A stretch of DNA of 44,540 nucleotides. It comes from CAZMXS01 sp964570325. Lineage in GTDB: Bacteria > Verrucomicrobiota > Kiritimatiellia > CAIQIC01 > CAZMXS01. The stretch is from contig CAZMXS010000038.1 of NCBI GenBank assembly GCA_964570325.1, positions 1 to 44,540 on the forward strand. The letters are read 5' to 3'. Numbering within the stretch: the first letter of the stretch is position 1; each line of letters opens with the position of its first letter. The notes below the pieces were generated by a model. It did not search any database. It was not told where the DNA came from and saw only the letters and a program-made list of their open reading frames with translations. Below, piece after piece: positions 6,988 to 15,769 of the stretch. Made by a program: the position numbers and the translations under genes.

Positions 6988-7413
6988 ATGAAGTCGAGGC
7001 CGAGAATCGTCATCGACACAAACGTGTTCATTTCGGCCCTCCGATCACGGGCGGGTGCGTCACACAGGTTGCTGTCGATGGTTGGGGACAAGCGCTTCGT
7101 GGTCTGTATCTCGGTCCCCTTGATACTCGAGTATGAGTCAACGGCCGAGAGGGGCAATTGGCCGGGGAAGCCAGCGCGGCGAGCGATACAGGATATCATC
7201 GACTACGTTTGCTTGGTATCTGAAGCGGTCCAGCCGCCGTACTTGTGGCGGCCGATTGCCAAGGATCCGAAGGACGAGATGCTGGCGGAACTGGCCGTGG
7301 CCGGAGGGTGTGACCGGATCGTCACGTTCAACAAGCGAGATCTTGCGGAGGTCGCGAGAATCGGCATTCTGCTGCAAACACCAAGGGAGTTCTTGGAAGA
7401 GATGGAGGAGTAA
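6988..7413 (+). CDS. PIN-domain toxin of a type II toxin-antitoxin cassette
   Basis: This 141-residue protein starts MKSRPRIVIDTNVFISAL (Asp10). It continues with a VPLILEYE glutamate segment, DPKDEMLAELAVAGG and DRIVTFNKRDLAE, all hallmarks of the 'putative toxin component, PIN family' group (COG1569-like). Such proteins are metal-dependent ribonucleases. ATG 6988 is preferred to an upstream in-frame start because the upstream start would lie inside the -10 box. The stop TAA is one base before the antitoxin ATG, with GGAGGAG just upstream as its ribosome-binding site. The toxin comes first in the operon. Confidence 0.88.
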   Translation: MKSRPRIVIDTNVFISALRSRAGASHRLLSMVGDKRFVVCISVPLILEYESTAERGNWPGKPARRAIQDIIDYVCLVSEAVQPPYLWRPIAKDPKDEMLAELAVAGGCDRIVTFNKRDLAEVARIGILLQTPREFLEEMEE

Positions 7414-7414
7414 C

Positions 7415-7645
7415 ATGAGCGCATTGAGTCTGAGGCTGCCGAATTCGCTTCATAATCGACTGAAGGTTCTGTCAACGAAGGACCATGTCTCCATCAATCA
7501 GTTCGTGACTTCGGCCGTGGCAGAGAAGATATCGGCGCTAGACACGGAAGAGTATATCGGGCAGCGAGCGAAACGGGCCAGCCGCAGCAAGTTCATGAGG
7601 GCTATGGCGCACATTCCCAGTAACAAACCGGCAAGCGACGACTGA
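7415..7645 (+). CDS. Ribbon-helix-helix antitoxin partner of the PIN toxin
   Basis: This 76-residue protein starts MSALSLRLPNSLHNRLK and continues with VSINQFVTSAVAEKIS, the beta-strand plus two-helix pattern of ribbon-helix-helix (HicB/Arc-like) DNA-binding proteins. A C-terminal basic tail follows (QRAKRASRSKFMRAM) that could contact the toxin. GGAGGAG lies just upstream of the start. It lies one base after the PIN toxin and just before an attC left core (7654-7660). Confidence 0.85.
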   Translation: MSALSLRLPNSLHNRLKVLSTKDHVSINQFVTSAVAEKISALDTEEYIGQRAKRASRSKFMRAMAHIPSNKPASDD

Positions 7646-7660
7646 GAAATGGGCAGCGAA

Positions 7661-9402
7661 TCGGGTCGCCCCGACTGACCCCTGAGGGGCCAACCGGGGC
7701 TCCCACACCACCGGTCATGCGGGTCCGCAACCGGCGGTTCCGGTCAGAGACGGGCCAAAGGCCCATAGTGAAGAGTGATCCATAACATGCGCATATCGGG
7801 GACCCCTTGTTCGTGCAGCCAGCGGTTAGTCAGGGCGCGTTGAACGATGCTATTGGCACTCATTCGCCAATACCCTTTACGGCTGCGCGTGGCCATATGG
7901 ACCTCGTCGGGCGAAATGCCCAGCGCGATCAGATGGCGTCGGCGCGTCCGCGGCTGGTTGCCGGAAGGCGCGCCCGCGCCTTCCGCTCTGCGGGCAACCT
8001 TCGGCTGGCCGTCTCCGGGGCTCCCGCCCCTCCGGCTCCATTGCTTCCAGTAATACAACCGCACTCTCCGGCGCAGCCATTCGTCCAGTTCCATCAACGC
8101 CGAATAGGTATCGTTGAGACTGAAGTAGTTGAGCCATCCGACGACGTACCGGCGCAGTTCGTCGATGACGTCCTGCACCCGATGTCCCCGGTTGCGCCGG
8201 GTGATTTTCCTCACCCGCCGCTTGAATCGTGCGTGGGCCTTGGCCGACCACACGGCTCGTCCCCGCGCCCCGATCTGGAAACCCAAAAAGGCGCACGTTT
8301 TGAACGGCGCGGCCTTGCTTTTGACCCGGTTGACCACCAGTTTGAGCCGCCCTTCGACGAATCGGGTCAGGCTCGCCAGCACCCGTTCGGCCGCCTTCGC
8401 GCTTTTCACCATGACCAGGAAGTCATCGGCATACCGGGCAAACCAATACCCGCGCCATTCGAGTCCCTGGTCCAGAGGATCGAGCGTGAGTCCACCGCGT
8501 AACGGCGTCCCTCTTTCCAGCCGGTTTCCACGGCCCGCACCGCCTGATGGGCGTTGCGGTCTTCGCGGAATCCATAGCTGTGGTCACTGAAGCCGCCATC
8601 GAAGAGCGGCGTCAGCACCTGGGCCAACGCCTGCTGAATCAGGCGATCCAGCACGGTCGGCACGCCCAGCGGTCGTTGCAATCCGTCGGGCTTGGGAATG
8701 AACACCCGGCGCACGGGCGCCGGACGGTACGTCCCCGACCTCAGCGCGGAGCGAATCGCCGACCACAGTTGCCGGCAGAACGCCGGAAACGCCGCGACGG
8801 TCATCCCATCCACGCCCGGAGCGCCCGCGTTGGTCCTGACGCGTTGCCAAGCCCGTTGCAGGTTCTCCGGAGCCAGTATTGCCTCCATCATGGTCTACTC
8901 CTGACCGCTCCGCTGTCGTCCGACGGTGCGGCGCTCGGCGCTTCCTCGCCTTCCGGCATCTTCGATTGCGCCGTCCGCTCCGCGGGCGGAACGATCCGGT
9001 CCGGTTCGGCCCTTCCCGACATCGAGTCTTCCGGTCTCCCAGTTGATACGGGCGTATTCCAGCCCCCGGCTCGCGGCGCGGGTACTATGGCCGCTTACTC
9101 CCCGCCTGGTCACCCGTTAGGGGTCTCCCCAGGTAAGAACGCGTTGTTTCCCAGCACGACCGCCGCATTTACCTCCGCGACTGAACCTTGTGGCTTCGCT
9201 GTGTGGTGCCCGCTCGCCGCATCGCGGGCGGTCTGGGTATGCGGTTCTTGTTCATCGGCCCGACGGTTTCCGCTATCCTTCCTTCCGCCGGGCGGTTATC
9301 CTTCCGGCGTTGGATTCGCGTAGTCGTTCTTTACGTTTTCACGTGCGGTCCTTTCGACAGGGGACTTGCACCCCATTTGCAACGCGCCCATGCTGGGCGC
9401 AC
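7661..9402 (-). mobile_element. Group IIC-attC intron 2 (near full length, RT broken)
   Basis: The minus strand starts GTGCGCCCAGCATGGGCG at 9402 and continues with GGGGTGCAAGTCCCC and a CGAAAGGACC element, the classic 5' part of domain I. The reverse-transcriptase gene follows (8891 to 7744). The 3' end has a domain V-like stem (about 7706-7740) and a domain VI ending CGACCCGA at 7661. The 1.74 kb length is close to that of a complete IIC intron. It splits an attC: left core CAGCGAA (7654-7660), right part 9403-9466. The RNA parts look complete, so splicing or mobilisation in trans is conceivable. Confidence 0.9.
7744..8891 (-). pseudogene. Group IIC intron reverse transcriptase/maturase, internally deleted and frameshifted
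   Basis: The upstream part (8891 to about 8490) starts MMEAILAPENLQRAW and contains VDGMTVAAF, RRVFIPKPDG, RPLGVPTVLDRLIQQAL and the GF/R segment, reaching RRYAVD. The expected DLEKFFDRVNHD-type first catalytic motif and about 100 residues are then missing. A frame change at about 8490-8510 leads to GGLTLDPLD, RYADDFLVMVKSA and the maturase X domain and C-terminus (WLRRRVRLYYWKQWSRR, RKGYWRMSANSI). YADD is kept but the first catalytic Asp region is gone. The lost segment lies between two similar short sequences at the junction, consistent with a recombination deletion. Confidence 0.88.
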
Positions 9403-9466
9403 ACCCGGCCCTGCACTTTACGTTTTACCCAAGGCGGCAAAACGAAAGTGAGGGCTGACGTGCGAC
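9403..9466 (+). other. attC site (right part; left core at 7654-7660)
   Basis: The palindrome arms CACTTT-A-CGTTTT and AAAACG-AAAGTG differ by a single extra A on one arm, a textbook extrahelical base. The outer arms GGCCCTGCAC and GTGAGGGC differ by an extra G. The right core is GTGCGAC (9460-9466), preceded by GGCTGAC. It is the least consensus-like core in the array. Confidence 0.72.
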
Positions 9467-9514
9467 CAAAGGAAATGATCCCCAGTTCATCTCCAATGGG
9501 GTATCATTCACCTG

Positions 9515-9706
9515 ATGTCCGAATACCAGTTCACGAGGTACTTTGAGAATGAGGTTCTGCGCAAACGCCCTTACCTCAAGAAAGAATGGTGTATACAAGT
9601 CTGCGAGAAGCCGCTTCGGGTTGAGCGGCAGGAAGGAAACCGATACCGCTTCTGGGTTGAGATTGCCGAATTGGAGGGGCGGGTTCTTCGAGTGATCACC
9701 CTCTAG
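9515..9706 (+). CDS. Small hypothetical protein paired with a DUF2283 protein
   Basis: This 63-residue protein is rich in aromatic and charged residues (FTRYFENEVLRKRPYLKK, then VERQEGNRYRFWVEI). It resembles small basic DUF proteins that are commonly encoded just before DUF2283 genes in mobile regions. The gap to the next gene is 47 bp. By its position in a cassette array full of toxin-antitoxin modules and its basic character, it could be a toxin-like partner; that is inference from context only. Confidence 0.6.
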   Translation: MSEYQFTRYFENEVLRKRPYLKKEWCIQVCEKPLRVERQEGNRYRFWVEIAELEGRVLRVITL

Positions 9707-9753
9707 GACAAGAGGACAATACACAACGCATTTCCAGACAGGGGATACAAGCG

Positions 9754-9972
9754 ATGAAACTTAACTATTACAAAGACACCGATTCGCTTTACATCGACCT
9801 GTCTTCCAAGCCGAGTGCAGAGAGCCGAGAGATCTCCGAGGGCGTTGTGCTGGATTATGACGCGGCTGGCCACATCGTCGGCATTGACATAGACAACGCG
9901 AGCCGGAAAGTTGACCTGAAGGAAATCAGCCTGAGTCGGATTCCTGCAGAGGTTGAGCGACTGACTGCATAG
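9754..9972 (+). CDS. DUF2283 domain protein
   Basis: This 72-residue protein starts MKLNYYKDTDSLYIDLS and continues with SREISEGVVLDYDAAGHIVGIDIDNAS, the recognisable DUF2283 pattern. The domain is acidic and stand-alone, and usually accompanies a small basic protein, as here (9515-9706). Function is unknown; an antitoxin-like role is a guess from its pairing. The stop is followed at 9978 by GTCGAAC, a possible attC left core. Confidence 0.8.
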   Translation: MKLNYYKDTDSLYIDLSSKPSAESREISEGVVLDYDAAGHIVGIDIDNASRKVDLKEISLSRIPAEVERLTA

Positions 9973-10376
9973 GAATGGTCGAACAAGGCCTTCCAGAGAG
10001 CCTTCTTCGGTTCAAGTGAAAAGTGAAAAAAGATTACGGCCTGAAAAAAGGGCAGAGCTCCGCTGGTCCGCGGGAAACGCGGAAGAAACTTGACCCACCG
10101 ATCAGGGGTCGGCAACGGGATCGAAACGCCGGGCGGCCGAATTGTGACGAGCGACCAGCCACACCCTCCACATGCTAATATACAGAGCCGTAACCGGCCG
10201 CGGCCGGTTCGACCAAGAGCCTCCAGCGGTAGTTCCGATGCTCGATTGAAGAGCTCGGGAATAAAGGCGGGCCGGCCACGTGACATTCTGCGAAAGAGCC
10301 ATTCCCGTCTGCCTTGCAGCAGAAATCGGGATGACACCGTACGGTCAGCCATCGGGCCGGCCGCCCGGAAACGTTT
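9973..10376. other. Non-coding stretch with a possible degenerate attC at its left end
   Basis: At 9978-10016 GTCGAAC, the stem AAGGC/GCCTT and GTTCAAG are arranged like a very short attC (39 bp, below the usual minimum), so the call is weak. The rest has several short open frames on both strands but none with a convincing start, ribosome-binding site or recognisable sequence. Nothing else is supported. Confidence 0.35.
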
Positions 10377-10724
10377 CTACCGATTGCGCAACCGCTCATA
10401 CTGGGGCGAGATTTGGCTGAGCTTCAGATCGTAAAGTTCATTGAGCATGGTTCTCCAGTGCTCCAGTGGCGCGCCATCCGCAAAGGCCTGCTGGATGGCG
10501 GCGGCATCGCGCCATTTGATCAGGAGTTTGTCCCAGACACGGGCATAATAATCGCGGCGTTGCTCATGGGAAACGCCCGGCGTCCGCAGGGAGGGCGGCC
10601 GAAAGAAATCCTGCAGGCAGGCGTCCAGATGCTGGTATATCGAGGCTTCATGGGTCAGATTCGCTTGCAACGTCTCACACAAGCTGGTGGGCGTCGCGCA
10701 AGCGCTTGCTCGCCTCCCCGCCAT
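10377..10724 (-). CDS. Hypothetical protein, probably frameshifted near its N-terminus
   Basis: From about residue 19 the 115-residue product reads as a plausible helical protein (HEASIYQHLDACLQDFF, RRDYYARVWDKLLIKW, LEHWRTMLNELYDLKL). The first residues are unlikely and basic. In a neighbouring frame the upstream DNA encodes MNGGEASKRLRDAHQLV, which reads naturally into this protein, so one base may have been gained or lost at about 10670-10690. No family was recognised. It overlaps an antisense open frame of poorer quality. The roughly 365 bp to its right (10725-11091) contain no supported gene. Confidence 0.35.
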   Translation of the reverse strand: MAGRRASACATPTSLCETLQANLTHEASIYQHLDACLQDFFRPPSLRTPGVSHEQRRDYYARVWDKLLIKWRDAAAIQQAFADGAPLEHWRTMLNELYDLKLSQISPQYERLRNR

Positions 10725-11091
10725 TCATTGGGAACAAAGGGTATTTGCGGCGGCGTTCCGCTGCCGCTTGACTACGAACTGAAACTCGTTGCATAAATCC
10801 AATGAAAACGCTTCGCTTCATATTTCCGAAATATCGGGGCGCGATCACTCCTGATCGAGCCCAAGTTCTTCGATATAATTGAACTCGGCGGTGTACCCGC
10901 GCCAGTTTAACGTTATTTTCGCGCCGTATTGAAGGACGGACAGCCAATTGGCCCCCCAACGCCGCCGTTTCACAGGCTGTAAAGCCACACCCGCTCCCCT
11001 TCACGCTGTCTGAATGGCAGACGGTGTCAATCCAACTATTGCGTCGCCGGCAATCAGGTGGTACTGTATTGGGTGCTGCCGGGAGCCGGGC

Positions 11092-11208
11092 ATGAAATAC
11101 GCGGCAATAGGGATGTGCGTTCTTGTCTCCATTGTGCTTGTTGCGCGTTCCAGCGTGGCTGGCGCCACGAGAGGGTTTTTCCGGGTGCAAGTGTGGAGAA
11201 CGCCGTAG
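11092..11208 (+). CDS. Very short exported peptide or broken gene start
   Basis: This 38-codon frame starts MKYAAIGMCVLVSIVLVARSS and reaches a likely cleavage point at VAGA, a good Sec signal peptide, with GGGAG seven bases upstream. Only about 14 residues follow before the stop. It could be a truncated former secreted protein gene, or a leader for the RHS gene that begins 45 bp later. Confidence 0.3.
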   Translation: MKYAAIGMCVLVSIVLVARSSVAGATRGFFRVQVWRTP

Positions 11209-11253
11209 ATGGGGTGCGATGGCCGGGCTGTCTTGAGGAAATTTGTTCGAGCC

Positions 11254-14200
11254 ATGCATGTGCGGTGGTCAGTTTTCTGTGGTTGGAGCGCGCGTGTCTG
11301 TCTCGCAATCTCCATCGGACTCGCACCCCTTCCGTCGCTCGCGACCGTGTGCGAGCGGAACGGCTGGCGGATCGAGAAAACCGCCACGTCCAGATCGGCC
11401 GACTACGCCAAGAAACTCACCTTTCACTGCCGGGTGACGCGCACCGGTTCGCCGGTGTCCGGGACATTCTACCTGCGGGATACGCACGTGATCGGTTTCA
11501 CCGGCTACGGTGCGGCCACGCCTCCGCCCGACCAGGGCGGCGGCGCGGACTCCAGCGCGGTCTGGAACCTCCCGGCAATCATGGCCTCGGGCCAGACCTT
11601 CGACGTGGTTTACGAATCCACCGTCACCGGAATACCGGACATGTCCATTCTGAACCGGGCCGCGGTGCTGGATGCGGCCTCCAACGAACTGGCCAGTGTC
11701 GGCTACTACAGCCAGACGGCAGGGGGCGACCAGAACAAGACCACCGGCGCCAACCCGGCGGCGCCAAGGGCGGGAGACCCCATCAATGCGGCGACGGGCG
11801 AGTACTACTACGATCCAGCCCCGGACCTGAACCTGGGCGGTCCCCTGCCCCTGTCGTTCCGCCGCCATTACGCTTCCTACCTCAGTGGTCCGGCCGGAAC
11901 AGAAGACGTGATGTCTTATCTCGACGGCACCCCGGCCAACTGGATGCACAACTTCGATCTCCGGCTCTTGGAGGTGAGCGGCCTCTATCAGGGCGCAACG
12001 GTCGTCTACGAGCAAGGCAAGGTCGTGTATTTCCAGACCGTCACAAACGATGGCGGCACGGCCTACAGCCTCAACTTCGCCCAGGAGCCCGTTCCCTACG
12101 AGTTGAAAAGGGACGGGGCCGGTCATTTCTGGTTCCTCGATCCCGCGAAGGATCTCGTCTTCCGCTTCGACGCCGCCGGCCGGCTCTGCGAAGTCTGCGA
12201 TCGCAACCACAACGGCCTGGCTCTGACCCTCGATGGCGGCACCGGCCGCGTCACGCAGGTCTCCGATGGCCTCGGCCGCTCCATAGCCTTCCAGTACGAC
12301 TATCTCAAGAATGCCTTCGGGATATGGTTCTATCGCCTTGCACACGTCTCCGACGGAATCCGCACCGTCAGCTTCGGCTACGACACCTACCTGCGCCTGT
12401 CTTCGGCGACCAACGCCGCCGGCGGCGCCGAAATCTACGGCAACTTAGGTACCTACACGCCGCCCAAAATCACCTCCGTCACCCGGCCCGCCGGAAATCG
12501 GCCCTATACGCAGGCGTATTCGCTGCCCAACGTGGGGCGCGTCGGAAGTCAGACCGACGCCTACGGCAACACCACGACCATCGCCGTTGATTCGCCCACC
12601 AACGGTTTCAGCATCGTCACAAACGCGGACGGATCGGTGCACGTGTTCGCGCACATCGAGTCCCGCCTGAACGCGGCCGTACGCGACGCGGCGGGCAACG
12701 TCTGGACCAACGAGTATGACGTGCACGAACGCGGATCTGCCGTGCAGGACCGGCTCGGAGACCGCGTGTCTTTCGTCTGGCACGAGCCCTCCGGCAAGCT
12801 GGCCGCCTTCACCAATGCGGCGGATCAGGGACTCCGACACACCTACCTGGCCCAGGACCAGACTTTCACAAACCGGGCCACGCTCACAAACGAGGTCACC
12901 TTCACGTTCCACAGCCTCGCGCAGACCGATTTCGCCGACGGGACGCGCGAGCAGTACACGCGCGACGGATGCGGCAACGTGCTCACCCGCGTGGATCGCG
13001 CCACCAACACCTGGCGCTTCGCCTGGAACAGCCGCAGCCAGCTCGTGGCGGTGACCAATCCAGCCGGCGGTGTAATAACCTTCGCCTACAACCCTGACGG
13101 TACGCTCGCCACCCGAAGCGACGCCGAACGCGGCACCACGGCCTACGGCTACGACCCGCTGTTCCGCCTTACTTCGATCTCCAACGCGGACGGGACCATC
13201 CGCCGTTTCGCCTGCGACAGGCTCGACCGGATCACCAATGTGACCGATGAACTGGGCCAGCCCTGGGGAGCCGAGTACGACCCCAATGGCAACCTCACGG
13301 CCCTCACGGCGCCCGACGGCTATGCGCTCGGCTACGCCTACGATCTGATGGATCGCGTGACCAACTCGGCCGACTCGCTGGGCCGACTGCGTTCGTTCAC
13401 GTACGACAACGGGGCGCGGTTGGCGTCCATCCGCGATGCCGGGGGCGTGGAGACCCACTTCGCCTACGATGGCGACGGGCGAATGACGAACCTGACCCGC
13501 GCGGGCAATGCCTGGCGCATGGCCTATGATCCCGAAGGCGTCCTCACCTCGCGCACCTCCGCGTTGGGATACACCACCGTGTACCAGACCGATCCACTTG
13601 GAATGACCACCGCCATCGTGGATGCCGCCGGGCAGCGGTGGTCGTACGCCCGTGATGCGATGGGCCGGCTCACCTCGGTGACCGACCCGCTGGGGAATCG
13701 GACCGAATACGCCTACGACGGCGCGGGCCGTCTGGCCGCCGTCTCTCCGCCAGGTCTAGGCACAGCGCGCTACGAGCGGAACCCGCTGGGCCAGATCGTT
13801 CGCATCACGGATCTCAACACCCAGATTTGGTCGTTCGCGTACTCGCCCCTCGGCCGCCTCGCGGCGGCCACCAATCCTCTCGGCCACGCCACCCAGTATG
13901 AATGGGATGGAAACGATCGACTGCGATCGGCCGTCTTCCCCGACGGCGTCACCGTGAACGTCCGCCGCGATGCCGCAGGTCGCGGAACGAACTGGACCTA
14001 CAGCAGCGGCGAGTCCATTGCCGTCCGGCGCGACGGACTGGGCCGCCTCGTCTCCACCGACGGCCTTGTAGTGCAGCGGGACATCGCGGGACGGGTGACC
14101 AATACCGTTGATGCGGGCGTGGGATTCGGCGCCTCCTACGACGCGGGCCGGCGCCTCGCCACCGCAAGCTACAGCAACGGCGCGTTTTGCGTCACCTACA

Positions 14201-15696
14201 CCTACGACGCCGTCACGGGCCGTCTCGTTCGCGTTGCCGACAACCTCGTCGGCGCCCAGGTGGACTTCCTCTACGATGCGGACGAGCGGCTGGTGGGCAT
14301 CCGCCGCGCGAACGGCGTACACGCAACGTTCACACGGGATGCCGTCGGCCGGGTGACCCGCGTGCAAGACGGCGGTATTCTCGATCTGCGCTACACCTTG
14401 GACGCGGCGGGACGGGTGGTGCGCGAAGAGAGAGTCGCGCCGCTCGATCCCGCCACGATGCTGGTAACCGCCGCCCAGACCAACGCCGTGGACGGCGCAT
14501 GCCGGATCATCGCGCCAGGCTACGCCTGGGATGTGCGCGGCCGGCTGACCAACGCGCCCGGCCGGGAACTGCGCTGGGATGCCGCCTCGCGGCTCACGGG
14601 CATGAACGCAATCGCGTTCTCTTACAACGGGCTCGGCGGCCTCCGCACCCGTACCAGCGGCGGCGTGACAACCCGCTTCCACTACAACCTGGCTCTGGCG
14701 CTCGCGCCGGTCGTGGCCGAGCGCAACGAGGCCACAGGCCAGTTCGAGCGGTACTACGTGTGGACGCCAAACGGCACCCTGCTCTACATGATCGAAACCT
14801 CCGGCGGCAACCAGGTGCGCTACTTCCACTTCGACCGTTCGGGTTCCACCCTGGCCCTCACCGACGCCGCGGGAAACGTGACCGATGCCTACGCGTACAC
14901 TCCCTTCGGCCGGCTGCTCGGACACACCGGAACCAGCTCCCAGCCCTTCACTTTCGTCGGCCAGGGAGGCGTGTGGATGGCCGATACCAACGGCCTCTAC
15001 CACGTGCGGGCGCGTTGGTATGACGCGCAAGCAGGCCGCTTCCTGACCCTCGAGCCGGTCTGGCCACAGGTTGAAGACCCACAGTTGATCAATCCCTACC
15101 AGTACGCGTTCAACAACCCCATCTCTTTCCTGGACCTCACCGGCGAAGGGGCGCTTCTGAACGACCTGTGGCGGTTCGATGAACGCCAACTCCAATGGAA
15201 CAAGATCGTTTCGGCAAACGCCCCGTCGCCGGAGCCGTCGATCCGCAACGGGATGTGGGTCTACGACAAGGAAAACCGGCAGTGGAGCGCCGATGAAGGC
15301 ATGTTGAACTGGAACAGGATCAGCAGAGAACCCGCGCGGCCTTCACCCTTCGAGAAAGCAATGGATCAGGAGCAGAAAAGGCTGTGGAAGGAGCTTTTCG
15401 ACAACCTCGCCGGCCGCCGGGAAGTCCCGCGCCGGAAACCGGATTGGGTGCAGGAAGTCTGGGCCAACGAGGTGCTCAACAACCTTCGTTTCCGCCACTA
15501 CGAACCGCAAGGGCTGCCAGTCACTGCCAAGATAGAGACCCCCCGCCTCCCCGTCGAGATCCATGGCGCGCCCGACGAAGCCAATGCGCGACCCCTCTCG
15601 CTCGACGATCTGGCGCTGGCAGCCCAAAGCGTATCCGGGATGGATCCGGAACTGTTCAAGAACCTTGCACGCGAGGCGGGACTGGACTCACCTTGA
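11254..15696 (+). CDS. Large secreted RHS-repeat protein
   Basis: This protein of about 1,480 residues has a signal peptide ending near PLPSLA. An N-terminal region is followed by a DUF6531-like start of the RHS shell (GDPINAATGEYYY, then LPLSFRRHYASY). Dozens of RHS/YD repeats follow (patterns such as YDALGR, RVTNVTDELG, YAYDLMDRVT) from about residue 260 to 1,230. The conserved core ending is present: GLYHVRARWYDAQAGRFL, then NPYQYAFNNPISFLDLTG near 1,300. Beyond it lies a tail of about 165 residues unlike the core, where polymorphic toxins carry their variable effector domain; no known toxin fold was recognised there. ATG 11254 gives the best signal peptide, while ATG 11209 would add 15 residues. 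RHS shells encapsulate their C-terminal cargo. It is the longest gene in the cassette-rich half. Confidence 0.85.
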   Translation: MHVRWSVFCGWSARVCLAISIGLAPLPSLATVCERNGWRIEKTATSRSADYAKKLTFHCRVTRTGSPVSGTFYLRDTHVIGFTGYGAATPPPDQGGGADSSAVWNLPAIMASGQTFDVVYESTVTGIPDMSILNRAAVLDAASNELASVGYYSQTAGGDQNKTTGANPAAPRAGDPINAATGEYYYDPAPDLNLGGPLPLSFRRHYASYLSGPAGTEDVMSYLDGTPANWMHNFDLRLLEVSGLYQGATVVYEQGKVVYFQTVTNDGGTAYSLNFAQEPVPYELKRDGAGHFWFLDPAKDLVFRFDAAGRLCEVCDRNHNGLALTLDGGTGRVTQVSDGLGRSIAFQYDYLKNAFGIWFYRLAHVSDGIRTVSFGYDTYLRLSSATNAAGGAEIYGNLGTYTPPKITSVTRPAGNRPYTQAYSLPNVGRVGSQTDAYGNTTTIAVDSPTNGFSIVTNADGSVHVFAHIESRLNAAVRDAAGNVWTNEYDVHERGSAVQDRLGDRVSFVWHEPSGKLAAFTNAADQGLRHTYLAQDQTFTNRATLTNEVTFTFHSLAQTDFADGTREQYTRDGCGNVLTRVDRATNTWRFAWNSRSQLVAVTNPAGGVITFAYNPDGTLATRSDAERGTTAYGYDPLFRLTSISNADGTIRRFACDRLDRITNVTDELGQPWGAEYDPNGNLTALTAPDGYALGYAYDLMDRVTNSADSLGRLRSFTYDNGARLASIRDAGGVETHFAYDGDGRMTNLTRAGNAWRMAYDPEGVLTSRTSALGYTTVYQTDPLGMTTAIVDAAGQRWSYARDAMGRLTSVTDPLGNRTEYAYDGAGRLAAVSPPGLGTARYERNPLGQIVRITDLNTQIWSFAYSPLGRLAAATNPLGHATQYEWDGNDRLRSAVFPDGVTVNVRRDAAGRGTNWTYSSGESIAVRRDGLGRLVSTDGLVVQRDIAGRVTNTVDAGVGFGASYDAGRRLATASYSNGAFCVTYTYDAVTGRLVRVADNLVGAQVDFLYDADERLVGIRRANGVHATFTRDAVGRVTRVQDGGILDLRYTLDAAGRVVREERVAPLDPATMLVTAAQTNAVDGACRIIAPGYAWDVRGRLTNAPGRELRWDAASRLTGMNAIAFSYNGLGGLRTRTSGGVTTRFHYNLALALAPVVAERNEATGQFERYYVWTPNGTLLYMIETSGGNQVRYFHFDRSGSTLALTDAAGNVTDAYAYTPFGRLLGHTGTSSQPFTFVGQGGVWMADTNGLYHVRARWYDAQAGRFLTLEPVWPQVEDPQLINPYQYAFNNPISFLDLTGEGALLNDLWRFDERQLQWNKIVSANAPSPEPSIRNGMWVYDKENRQWSADEGMLNWNRISREPARPSPFEKAMDQEQKRLWKELFDNLAGRREVPRRKPDWVQEVWANEVLNNLRFRHYEPQGLPVTAKIETPRLPVEIHGAPDEANARPLSLDDLALAAQSVSGMDPELFKNLAREAGLDSP

Positions 15697-15769
15697 TTGT
15701 TGAGCTGATCCCACTTCCGGCTCGGAAGGCTCGGCGGATCTCTCGGCGGGTCGCAAAGCGGGGTCGGTG

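Noticed and set aside
9978..10016. Possible short attC after the DUF2283 gene
   Set aside because: Core-like ends and a 5-bp stem exist, but the 39-bp length is below known attC sites and it lacks the family tip. It is kept only as a note in the non-coding entry.
11058..12590. 510-codon plus-strand frame overlapping the start of the RHS gene
   Set aside because: Shifted frame rich in Arg and Pro. The RHS frame contains the real repeats and signal peptide.
13756..15195. 479-codon minus-strand frame opposite the RHS gene
   Set aside because: Mirror of RHS repeats without recognisable features; a product of the strong codon bias of the RHS gene.
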